Shown here one piece after another: positions 23,442 through 31,420 of a stretch of 33,937 nucleotides of DNA; within the stretch, counting starts at the first letter, position 1, and every line of letters starts with the position of its first letter. The stretch is taken from positions 1 to 33,937 of the forward strand of contig CASCWU010000036.1 of the NCBI GenBank assembly GCA_949155905.1, given 5' to 3'. The position numbers were made by a program, and so were the translations under genes. Source of the stretch: an uncultured Lachnospiraceae bacterium (GTDB lineage: Bacteria > Bacillota > Clostridia > Lachnospirales > Lachnospiraceae). The notes under the pieces are model-generated. The model was not told the origin of the DNA. It did no database searches and worked only from the letters and a program-made list of their open reading frames with translations.

Positions 23442-25673
23442 ATGGCAAACTGGATTTGGTATCCGGGGGATTTTGAGTTATATCATAGCCTATGTCAAAA
23501 TTTTGACCGGGAGGAGCGGGGCCTTTTCTGGCCAGCAAATTGGAAAGCGGCACAATATCATCATTGTGTCAGATTTTCCTGTGAATATGAGCTGGAGCAG
23601 GAGACAGAGGTTCGGATCACGGTTTTGGGTCGAGGCTATGTAAACGTGCGCAGGCAGGCAGATCCGCCGCCTTGGATTCCGGCAGAGCGGCTAAAAGACG
23701 GTATTTTTTATGCAGAGGAAAAGCATCCGGTCGGGACGATTACCTGTCCGGCCGGGAAGGGCGGCCTGGATATCATTGTCTGCGATGTGTCCGGCCTTCC
23801 GTGTGCATTGGCAGAAGGAGAGGTGATTCAATCCGGCGCCGGATGGTGGGCATCGGATCAGGTAGAGCCTCCAAAGAAGGCTGGCTGGAATGAGATGTAT
23901 ACCCAGTCCTCTCAAAATCCGCGTATCTTTGCATATACCTCCGAGGTGCGGGAGCCTGTGCAGATAGAAGAGGTAAACGGTGGTCTGCTGTATGATTTTG
24001 GACGGGAGCTGACAGCAGAAACCTTGATTGCCTATCCAAAGGGAATCGGGAGGTTGACGCTGTGTTATGGGGAGTCCAGAAAAGAAGCTTTGGACGTTGA
24101 ACTGTGCTATTTAAAGCAAAGCCTGGATTTGGAGAGCGAGACGGCAGAGGATGAATTTGGCGGCAGAAGGGAGTATGCCCCAGAGACTGGTACAGAGAGG
24201 GAGAATCCTGCTCTTGGAAGCTACCGGACAAAGCTACGGGCATTCCGCTATTTGTTTCTTCCAGAAAAAGAGGCAGCAAGGAGGTGTCATATCCAGGCCG
24301 ATTATAAATACGTAGATTTTCCGGTGCGGGCAGGCTTTACCAGCTCGGATGAGCGCTTAAATGAAATCTGGCGGGTGGCGGATATTACGTTCCGTCTGGC
24401 CAGCGGAATCTTTTTCCTGGATGGAGTCAAGCGCGACCGCTATATTTGGTCAGGGGATGCGTATCAAAGCTATTTTATCAACCAATACCTGTTTTTTGAT
24501 GAGGAGATTTGCAAGCGGACGATGATCGCCCTACGGGGAACCGATCCGATTGTCCAGCATATCAATGGGATTTTGGATTATTCGATGTATTGGCTGATGG
24601 GGATGGAGCAATTTTATCAGATGACCGGAGATCGGGAGTTTCTGGAGATGATTTATCCTAAGATGAAGTCTATGATGGATTATCTGGAGCGCCAGACAGA
24701 CGAGCATGGCTTTCTTTACGGCAGGCCGGGAGACTGGGTGTTTATTGACTGGGCGGATATAGACAAGGAAGGGCCGATCAGCGCTGAGCAGTTCCTGTTG
24801 GCGCGCAGCTACCAGACGATGGCAAAGGTAGAGGAGGTATTGGGCGTAAGCCATACACGGGAAGAGGAACCGGATAAGCCGGACTATGCACAAAAGCAAA
24901 AATACCTTCTTGAGCAGATCCGGACTTTTTACTGGGACAGCGAGCAGGGAGCCTTTATAGACAGCTTTGTTTCCGGAAAACGAAAGGTCAGCAGACATCC
25001 GAATATTTTTGCGGTTTTGTTTGATTATGCAGAGGAAGCAGAGACAGAAAGCATTTTGACGCATGTCCTGTTAAACGATGCCGTGACAGCGATTACAACA
25101 CCATATTTTAAATTTTACGAACTGGAAGCACTGGCGAAGCTGGGACGGTTAGCGCCTGTGCTGGATTCGATAAAAAGCTATTGGGGCGGTATGCTGGATC
25201 GCGGTGCAGATACGTTCTGGGAGGAGTTTCGGCCGGAGGATCCGGAGGATAAGCAGTATGGGATGTACGGCGACCCTTATGGAAAGAGCCTGTGTCATGC
25301 CTGGGGCGCGAGCCCGATTTATTTGCTGGGACGTTATGTCTGCGGTCTGCGGCCAACAGCGCCAGGCTATGAAAGCTGGGAAATCGTTCCTGATCTGTCC
25401 GTCATCGGCGGGAAAGCTGCCTGGGGCGAGGCAGACGTCCGAGATAAGGTAGCCGTCAGGGATGAGGCGGACGCTGACGGGACGAAGGCGGAACTCCCGG
25501 AAGCGTTGACAGAGCTTCATGTGACGTTGCCGCTAAAGGGAGGCAGTGTGTGGCTGGATTATCAGGACGGGACGTTGTCTGTGAAAACCGATAAGGCCGG
25601 AGGAACTTTAGTAGCTGCCGGAGTCCGTCATATATTAGTTCCGGGCGAGATCTTTCGGATAGACGCACAGTAG
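23442..25673 (+). CDS. Family 78 alpha-L-rhamnosidase
   Basis: The 743-aa enzyme would release terminal alpha-L-rhamnose from plant glycosides, pectin side chains or bacterial glycans. N-terminal beta-sandwich domains (residues 1-290) are followed by the (alpha/alpha)6 barrel (about 300-640) and a C-terminal beta domain. The catalytic block is DGVKRDRYIWSGD (327-339), and TFWEEF with Glu594 fits the family's catalytic base region. The residue matching the usual general-acid Glu is Asp332 here (see findings). The first TrpTyr-rich segment NWIWYPGDFELYH is typical of this clade. There is no signal peptide, so it is intracellular. GGGAG lies about 10 bases before the ATG. It converges with the AraC regulator gene. 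Confidence 0.88.
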   Translation: MANWIWYPGDFELYHSLCQNFDREERGLFWPANWKAAQYHHCVRFSCEYELEQETEVRITVLGRGYVNVRRQADPPPWIPAERLKDGIFYAEEKHPVGTITCPAGKGGLDIIVCDVSGLPCALAEGEVIQSGAGWWASDQVEPPKKAGWNEMYTQSSQNPRIFAYTSEVREPVQIEEVNGGLLYDFGRELTAETLIAYPKGIGRLTLCYGESRKEALDVELCYLKQSLDLESETAEDEFGGRREYAPETGTERENPALGSYRTKLRAFRYLFLPEKEAARRCHIQADYKYVDFPVRAGFTSSDERLNEIWRVADITFRLASGIFFLDGVKRDRYIWSGDAYQSYFINQYLFFDEEICKRTMIALRGTDPIVQHINGILDYSMYWLMGMEQFYQMTGDREFLEMIYPKMKSMMDYLERQTDEHGFLYGRPGDWVFIDWADIDKEGPISAEQFLLARSYQTMAKVEEVLGVSHTREEEPDKPDYAQKQKYLLEQIRTFYWDSEQGAFIDSFVSGKRKVSRHPNIFAVLFDYAEEAETESILTHVLLNDAVTAITTPYFKFYELEALAKLGRLAPVLDSIKSYWGGMLDRGADTFWEEFRPEDPEDKQYGMYGDPYGKSLCHAWGASPIYLLGRYVCGLRPTAPGYESWEIVPDLSVIGGKAAWGEADVRDKVAVRDEADADGTKAELPEALTELHVTLPLKGGSVWLDYQDGTLSVKTDKAGGTLVAAGVRHILVPGEIFRIDAQ

Positions 25674-25696
25674 CATTTTACGTATCAGCATTCGTC

Positions 25697-26839
25697 CTAA
25701 CGAATCCGCCCGCCAGGCGGGCCTTCTGTCTGGCTGACCCGCACCGCATTTTCCCGATAAGCGAGCGGCAGCATACCGGTTTCCTTTTCAAAAAAACGGT
25801 AAAAATGGGAACGGCTCACATAGCCTAACTCCTGAACGATGTCGGAAATGCTATTGTTGGTTTCGATTAAAAGCCGCTTGGCTTCGGCCAGACGGTAGGA
25901 GCGCCCTAGCTGCATCAGGCTCGAGCCGGTTTTCTTTTTGACGATCTGGTTTAAATATTCTGCATGGTAATGGAGGGCGTCCGACAGCTCGGAACGGGAA
26001 AGGTTCCCTTTTTTCTCAGTCAGATAGTTGCGGATGCGGGCGTAAATAAAGTCTTCGTTGCTGGCATCCGGATCGAGCTGTGTGACATGATAGTGCGCTG
26101 GATTTTCGAGGACGCCGATAAAACGGGCAAGCAGCCCGGAAATCATATAGGAAACGCCGTTTTTTTGCGCCAACAGCTCCTGGGAAAGAACATCTAAGAG
26201 CAGCTCTGCCTGGCAGGACGGGGCTTCTAGGTGCTTGGAGGCAGCATTGCCGGGGATAACAGACTCCGGAGGCGGCTGATTTAAGGTAGAGGAAAAATGC
26301 AGGTAGGAGCGCCTGTATTTTTCCTCTCCTTTTAAGTTGGAAAAGAAAAAGTGGTGTATGATACCGTCCGTCGGTTTGGTTTTTAACTGCTCATCTAAAA
26401 TTAAGTCGTTTTCCAGGACGCTTGCCAGATATTCCGGTGTGATGTTTAAGTATACTCCGGAAAAAACGGTAGAGCTGCTTTCGCAATGGCGGATGTTCAG
26501 GTTCATCAGCAGGGCGTCGCCCTTCTGGTAACGAAACGTTCCATGGTCAAAGATCTGACAGACCTCCCCGTCAAAAATATAAAACAATTCAAAATAGTCA
26601 TGCTGATGCATAGGCGTATTGCCCGGCGGCATATGAAGATATTCGGCATTGCCGGGATAGATAGGCATAAACGTGATATGATTGCCGTCGGAGGAGGTAT
26701 ACATCATAGAAAACGGAAGCGTCACCTGATTCCGTCGGGAGGCATGATTGTCGAAGTTGGAAATTTTAATGATTTCTTTTGTAAGGCGATTGTTTTGTAA
26801 GGCCTGCGGATTTTGTGGGGAAGGTATTTTGGCTGGCAT
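25697..26839 (-). CDS. AraC-family regulator with cupin sensor domain
   Basis: A 380-aa transcription regulator in the usual order. The N-terminal cupin-type ligand domain (about 45-180) shows MHQHDYFELFYIFDGEV and GDALLMNLNIRH. The C-terminal AraC DNA-binding domain (about 270-368) shows LSDALHYHAEYLNQIVKKKTG, then ISDIVQELGYVSRSHFYRFF and MLPLAYRE. It is likely a sugar-responsive activator. GGGAGG precedes the ATG at 26839. The divergent placement against the GH2 gene, with a 230-base shared region, suggests it controls the GH2-SBP-GH3 genes and perhaps the convergent GH78 gene. The inducing sugar is unknown. Confidence 0.9.
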   Translation of the reverse strand: MPAKIPSPQNPQALQNNRLTKEIIKISNFDNHASRRNQVTLPFSMMYTSSDGNHITFMPIYPGNAEYLHMPPGNTPMHQHDYFELFYIFDGEVCQIFDHGTFRYQKGDALLMNLNIRHCESSSTVFSGVYLNITPEYLASVLENDLILDEQLKTKPTDGIIHHFFFSNLKGEEKYRRSYLHFSSTLNQPPPESVIPGNAASKHLEAPSCQAELLLDVLSQELLAQKNGVSYMISGLLARFIGVLENPAHYHVTQLDPDASNEDFIYARIRNYLTEKKGNLSRSELSDALHYHAEYLNQIVKKKTGSSLMQLGRSYRLAEAKRLLIETNNSISDIVQELGYVSRSHFYRFFEKETGMLPLAYRENAVRVSQTEGPPGGRIR

Positions 26840-26949
26840 AAGAGCCTCCCTTCTGCTGTTTGATATACAGCTTGTGTTAGTATCGGAATACTCGTACGGC
26901 GATTATGGGTTTTCGGCACAGGTAAACAGCAAAGAACCGGAAACGGGCA

Positions 26950-26979
26950 TTGAAACAAGCCGCCCGGACACTTTATAAT
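26950..26979 (+). promoter_or_regulatory. Promoter of the GH2-SBP-GH3 operon
   Basis: TTGAAA (26950-26955) and TATAAT (26974-26979) are 18 bases apart, in the region between the AraC regulator and the GH2 gene. AraC-type binding sites would be expected at about 26880-26950. I could not single out a clear direct repeat there. Confidence 0.65.
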
Positions 26980-27069
26980 GGAATAGTATAAAACGAAATC
27001 AGGGAAATGACAAGACAGAAAAACAGACAATTTTTTATTAAAAGTTTTACGCAGAAAGGAAGGGAAACG

Positions 27070-29571
27070 ATGAAGCAGATTGATTTAAACGATGCCTGGC
27101 TGTTTTATGAGGGCAATGAGGCTATGAGCTTTTCCAGAGGGCAGAAGGAGGGAAAGACCGTAAATCTGCCGCATGATTTTATTGTGACAAAGCCAAGGAC
27201 AGCAGATGCAGCAGGCGGCGCAGGGAATGGTTATTTTGGCGAGGGCGAGGGAATTTATAAAAAGGATTTGAAGGTGCCTGCAGAATGGCAGGGAAAGACC
27301 GTGCTGCTCGACATCGACGGAGCCTATATGAATACAGAGGTCATGTTAAACAATGAACTGCTGGCGCTGCATCCATATGGCTATACGCCGTTTTTGGTGG
27401 ATTTGAGCCGGGCGCTGCAGTTTGACGGGAAAAGGAACCGATTGAAAATCATTACCCAAAGCAGACAGCCTTCCAGCCGGTGGTATAGTGGCGGCGGCCT
27501 GTACCGGAGTGTCAGCCTGTGGGTAGGGAATCCGATTCATATCCGTCCATGGGACGTGTTTGTCACGACTGTCCGTGCGGATGAAAAAGAAGCGGAGATC
27601 TGCATGAAAATCCAGGTGACGAATCTGTCCGGCTCAGAGAGGCAGACCGAGATACGGGGTGAGATTCTGGATCCGGCAGGGAAGGTAGTAGCGAACGTAA
27701 GCCAGGCTGCCCGGCTTTCTGCCGGGGAGCCGGGAGACAGAGAGGAAGGAAAAGCAGCAGGGCAGGAAAGATATACTGCAAATAGTCGGAAAAGCGACAT
27801 TGCCGGGACGACCGTAGAACTGCACCTCAAGGTAGAGCATCCGTCACTATGGGAGCCGGACAGTCCTGCTTTGTATACCTGGAGGGTAAGCGTAGAGGCA
27901 GACGGAGAGAGTCTGGATATGGCAGAGGATACCTTTGGCATCCGCACGATTGCTATCAGTGTAGAGCATGGCTTCCAGTTAAACGGAAAGTCTGTTAAGC
28001 TGAAGGGCGGCTGTATTCATCACGATAACGGCCTTGTCGGAGCCTGTGCTTATCCAAAGGCAGAGGAGAGAAAGATTCGGATATTAAAATCCGTCGGCTA
28101 TAATGCTGTGCGGATCAGTCATTATCCGCCATCGAGCGCGATGCTGCGGGCGTGTGATCGTCTTGGAATGCTGCTCTTAGACGAAGCATTTGACGTATGG
28201 CGTTTAAGCAAGGTGCCGTTGGATTATCATTTGTATTTTGAAGATTGGTGGGAGCGGGACATTGAGGCAATGGTACTGCGTGACCGGAATCATCCATGTG
28301 TGATTACGTACTCTATCGGAAATGAAATCGGCGAGCGGGACGGCAAGAGCGAGGGAGCAAGGTGGTCGGCAAAGCTGGCAGCCAAGGTACGTTCTCTGGA
28401 TTCTACCCGTTTTGTATTATCTGCTCTGTGCGGAATTTTTCCGGATCCGGAGGAAGGCGGTACAAACTTCGAGGCAAACCTGGATGCCGACAATCAGGAA
28501 AATGACGTATGGGCAGACGCAACCGAGGAATTTGTCAAGCCTTTGGATATTGTAGGCTATAACTATTTGTACCAGCGTTACGAAAAAGACCATGTACGCT
28601 ATCCAGAACGAATTATGATGGGAACAGAAACACATTCGTATACCACCTGGGAAAACTGGCAGGCCGTGATGGCACATCCGTATGTGCTGGGTGACTTTAT
28701 CTGGGGCGCTGTGGATTATCTGGGCGAGGTAGGCGTCGGAAAGGTTTACTGGGAAAAGGATGCGGAGCCGTTTCAGTTTATGACGCAGTATCCGTGGCGT
28801 ACCTCCTGGCAGTCGGATATCGACCTGACCGGAGAACAGCGTCCGCAGTCAAAGTTCCGGGAGATTATGTGGGGCAGAAGGGACAAGGCGGCTCTTTATA
28901 CAACACATCCAAAGCACTATGGAGAGAACAGCCGGGGAACAGGCTGGCATTGGGATGACGTGGCAGAAAGCTGGACGTTTGAGGAAGCCTATATCGGCTC
29001 TATGGTCAAGGCAGAGGTATACGGGGCAGGAGATGAGGCAGAATTTCTCTTAAACGGAAGAAGCTTAGGACGTGTGCCGTTTGAAAAAATGAAGGCCGTG
29101 ATGGATGTTCCATATGAAAAAGGAACTTTAGAGGCAGTGGTCTACGAGGCCGGACAGGAAATCAGCCGTGCATCCTTGCAGACGGTAGAGGCACCGGTGA
29201 AGCTGGCGCTGCGTGCAGAAGAGAATACTGTTTTGGCAGACGGCAGGGATTTGTGCTATATCCATGTGGATCTGGTAGACGGAGCAAATAAAAGGCATCC
29301 GTTTGATGAGCGGAAGCTGACCTGTCAGGTAGAAGGGGTAGGAGGAACAGAAGGAGCAGAAGGAACAGAAGGAACAGAGAAGGCAGAGGCCGAATTAATT
29401 GTGATTGGAAGCGGAAATCCGTGTACCGAGGATCCGATTGGGGCTGATTGGTGTCATGCGTTCCATGGGACGGCAGTCGTGATCTTAAAGGCGGCAAAGC
29501 CAGGTATTATCCGGGTAAGTGTGAGCGCGGAGGGTGTAGAGGCTGGAAGCATAGAGATACAGGCAAAATAA
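27070..29571 (+). CDS. Family 2 glycoside hydrolase (beta-galactosidase type)
   Basis: The 833-aa enzyme has the GH2 layout. The N-terminal sugar-binding sandwich (about 1-170, PHDFIVTKPR and GGGLYRSVSLWV) precedes an immunoglobulin-like domain (about 175-290). The TIM barrel follows (about 295-590), then extra C-terminal beta domains. The catalytic acid/base is Glu419 in YSIGNEIGE and the nucleophile Glu520 in MMGTETHS. The substrate may be a beta-galactoside, though GH2 also covers glucuronidases and mannosidases. It has no signal peptide. The start at 27070 has GGAAGGGA upstream and begins MKQIDLNDAWLFYEG; a start 21 codons earlier lacks a ribosome binding site. It is the first gene of the operon, 22 bases before the binding protein. 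Confidence 0.9.
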   Translation: MKQIDLNDAWLFYEGNEAMSFSRGQKEGKTVNLPHDFIVTKPRTADAAGGAGNGYFGEGEGIYKKDLKVPAEWQGKTVLLDIDGAYMNTEVMLNNELLALHPYGYTPFLVDLSRALQFDGKRNRLKIITQSRQPSSRWYSGGGLYRSVSLWVGNPIHIRPWDVFVTTVRADEKEAEICMKIQVTNLSGSERQTEIRGEILDPAGKVVANVSQAARLSAGEPGDREEGKAAGQERYTANSRKSDIAGTTVELHLKVEHPSLWEPDSPALYTWRVSVEADGESLDMAEDTFGIRTIAISVEHGFQLNGKSVKLKGGCIHHDNGLVGACAYPKAEERKIRILKSVGYNAVRISHYPPSSAMLRACDRLGMLLLDEAFDVWRLSKVPLDYHLYFEDWWERDIEAMVLRDRNHPCVITYSIGNEIGERDGKSEGARWSAKLAAKVRSLDSTRFVLSALCGIFPDPEEGGTNFEANLDADNQENDVWADATEEFVKPLDIVGYNYLYQRYEKDHVRYPERIMMGTETHSYTTWENWQAVMAHPYVLGDFIWGAVDYLGEVGVGKVYWEKDAEPFQFMTQYPWRTSWQSDIDLTGEQRPQSKFREIMWGRRDKAALYTTHPKHYGENSRGTGWHWDDVAESWTFEEAYIGSMVKAEVYGAGDEAEFLLNGRSLGRVPFEKMKAVMDVPYEKGTLEAVVYEAGQEISRASLQTVEAPVKLALRAEENTVLADGRDLCYIHVDLVDGANKRHPFDERKLTCQVEGVGGTEGAEGTEGTEKAEAELIVIGSGNPCTEDPIGADWCHAFHGTAVVILKAAKPGIIRVSVSAEGVEAGSIEIQAK
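29344..29379 (+). repeat. Four tandem 9-bp units inside the GH2 gene
   Basis: Four copies of GGAACAGAA or GGAGCAGAA encode Gly-Thr/Ala-Glu repeats in a loop between two strands of a C-terminal domain. The frame is kept, so the loop length could vary by slippage. Confidence 0.8.
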
Positions 29572-29593
29572 AACCTAAGAGGAGGTAGTAGCA

Positions 29594-31339
29594 ATGAGGA
29601 AAAAGCAAGTATTGGCGGTATTGCTGTGCGTGATGATGGTGCTTTCCCTGGCGGCCTGCGGCAAAAAGGAAGAGAAAAAGCCGGCCGGGACGCCAAATCA
29701 AGGGCAAGAGGAAAATCAAGGCTCAGGACAGGAGGATTCTGACCAGCAGGAAACGCAAGACGGTACAGACGTAGAGGATGCAGCTCAGGGAGACACCGAA
29801 AACGATACTGATGCGGGTCAGGAGAGTGCTTTAGGGAAACCGGAGCTGCCGCTTTGTGAGACAAAGGAAGAACTATCCTTCTGGATTCCGTGGACGTTTG
29901 CTTATCTGGACAGCATCGACGAGGTAAAAAATATCCAGGAGCTGGAAAAACGCACGAATGTCCATATTAACTGGGTATCGCCTGCCAGCCAGGAGGCAAA
30001 TGAGAAATTCGGCCTGATGTTAGCCTCCGGAGATTATCCAGACATCCTGCGCGGTGTAAATCAGTATTATCCGGGCGGAATTGAAAAGGGCGTTGAGGAT
30101 GGTATTTTGGTGGATATGACGGATTTAATCAACGAGTATATGCCGCATTATCAGGCGATTAGAACCAGTGTGCCGGAGGTAGAAAAGGCGACCAAAACTG
30201 ATGCTGGCAAGACTCCGGTGATCTGGACGATTGCTTCCGATGATGAGGAGGTCTCCATGGAAATGGTTTGGGCCGGACTGTTTGTACGGAAGGATTGGCT
30301 CGATGAATTAAGTATGGATCTGCCGGAAACGATTCAGGATTGGCATGATATGTTAAAGGCATTTAAGGATAATTACAACTGCGAAGCGCCGCTGGTATTT
30401 GCTGCCGACGGAACCTTTCTCCAGGGCGAATTTGTTTCTGCCTATGGAGTATTGCCAGAATTTTATCTGGATGGCAATACGGTAAAATACGGTCCTGCAG
30501 AGCCGGGCTACCGTCAGTACGTAGAGACGATGCGTGATTGGTATGCAGAAGGCTTAATCGATCCGAACTTCCCGACGAACGATGGTACTTTAGTAGCGGA
30601 CAATGCGTATATGGCAACCGGAAAGAGCGGTGCAGGCTGTTCTGCCTGGGGATACTCCAACGATCTGTTAAAGACAGACTATGGAATGACAGACGTAGAA
30701 AATTTCTGGCTGGAGGGTGTACCGAACCCAGTCTTAAATGAAGGCGATACGCCTCAGACCGCTTCGACGATGTGCGGATACGTCAAAGAGGCATTGGCCA
30801 TTACCTCCAACTGTAAAAATCCAGAGCTGGCTGCCCGTTGGCTGGATTACTTCTATACCGAAGAGGGTATGCTCTTAAATGCTTACGGAATGGAAGGCGA
30901 GACGTATGAGATTTTGCCGGACGGAACCCCGCAGTATACAGAGCTTGTCACCAACAACCCGGACGGCTACGGCATGTCCGACGCGTTTAAGATTTATACG
31001 TTAGATAACAGCTCCTTTGGCCTGTATTCCTGGGCTCGTTACTTCCATACTGGGCGGGAAGCCTATACCCGTTCGATGGATTGCCAGTATACCTGGAATG
31101 AAGCGAAAACCGATATGGTGATTCCGGCCGCCGTTTCCATGACTGACGAGGAAATCAATGCCTACAACACGGCTTATACAGCAATCCAGACTCTGGTCAA
31201 TGAAAAGACTGTAAAGTATATTATGGGAACCGAGGATATGAGTACCTACGATGCGTTCGTACAGTCGCTGTATGAGTATGGCATCGAAGACTGCATCCAA
31301 TATAAGCAGACGGCTTATGACCGGTATCTGGCCAGATAA
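29594..31339 (+). CDS. Extracellular sugar-binding lipoprotein (LplA-like)
   Basis: The 581-aa product is a family 1 solute-binding lipoprotein of an ABC importer for oligosaccharides. The signal peptide ends in lipobox LSLAAC, with the lipid-modified Cys at 22. A long acidic Gln/Glu/Asp/Gly-rich linker (about 23-82) tethers the binding domain to the membrane. The fold begins at EELSFWIPWTF and includes FGLMLASGDYPDIL and GLFVRKDWLDEL, as in LplA-type proteins. It lies between the GH2 and GH3 genes, with GGAGG 7 bases before its ATG. The permease genes that usually accompany it (LplB and YtcP types) are absent from the window. Confidence 0.9.
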   Translation: MRKKQVLAVLLCVMMVLSLAACGKKEEKKPAGTPNQGQEENQGSGQEDSDQQETQDGTDVEDAAQGDTENDTDAGQESALGKPELPLCETKEELSFWIPWTFAYLDSIDEVKNIQELEKRTNVHINWVSPASQEANEKFGLMLASGDYPDILRGVNQYYPGGIEKGVEDGILVDMTDLINEYMPHYQAIRTSVPEVEKATKTDAGKTPVIWTIASDDEEVSMEMVWAGLFVRKDWLDELSMDLPETIQDWHDMLKAFKDNYNCEAPLVFAADGTFLQGEFVSAYGVLPEFYLDGNTVKYGPAEPGYRQYVETMRDWYAEGLIDPNFPTNDGTLVADNAYMATGKSGAGCSAWGYSNDLLKTDYGMTDVENFWLEGVPNPVLNEGDTPQTASTMCGYVKEALAITSNCKNPELAARWLDYFYTEEGMLLNAYGMEGETYEILPDGTPQYTELVTNNPDGYGMSDAFKIYTLDNSSFGLYSWARYFHTGREAYTRSMDCQYTWNEAKTDMVIPAAVSMTDEEINAYNTAYTAIQTLVNEKTVKYIMGTEDMSTYDAFVQSLYEYGIEDCIQYKQTAYDRYLAR

Positions 31340-31368
31340 AAGGGTGAAATAGCTAAAAGCTGAAAGTA

Positions 31369-31377
31369 TGGTACAAT
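31369..31377 (+). promoter_or_regulatory. Possible extended -10 box before bglX-like gene
   Basis: TGG-TACAAT lies 44 bases before the GH3 start, with no -35 box. It could give the GH3 gene extra expression apart from the operon promoter. This is a weak candidate. Confidence 0.3.
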
Positions 31378-31420
31378 AAAAAAAGGAATAAAAATTCATA
31401 AAGAAAACAGGAGGATCATC

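Noticed and set aside
23259..23476. Lys/Glu-rich reading frame between the VanZ-like and GH78 genes
   Set aside because: The low-complexity A/G-rich DNA gives a charged peptide by composition alone, and it overlaps the GH78 start.
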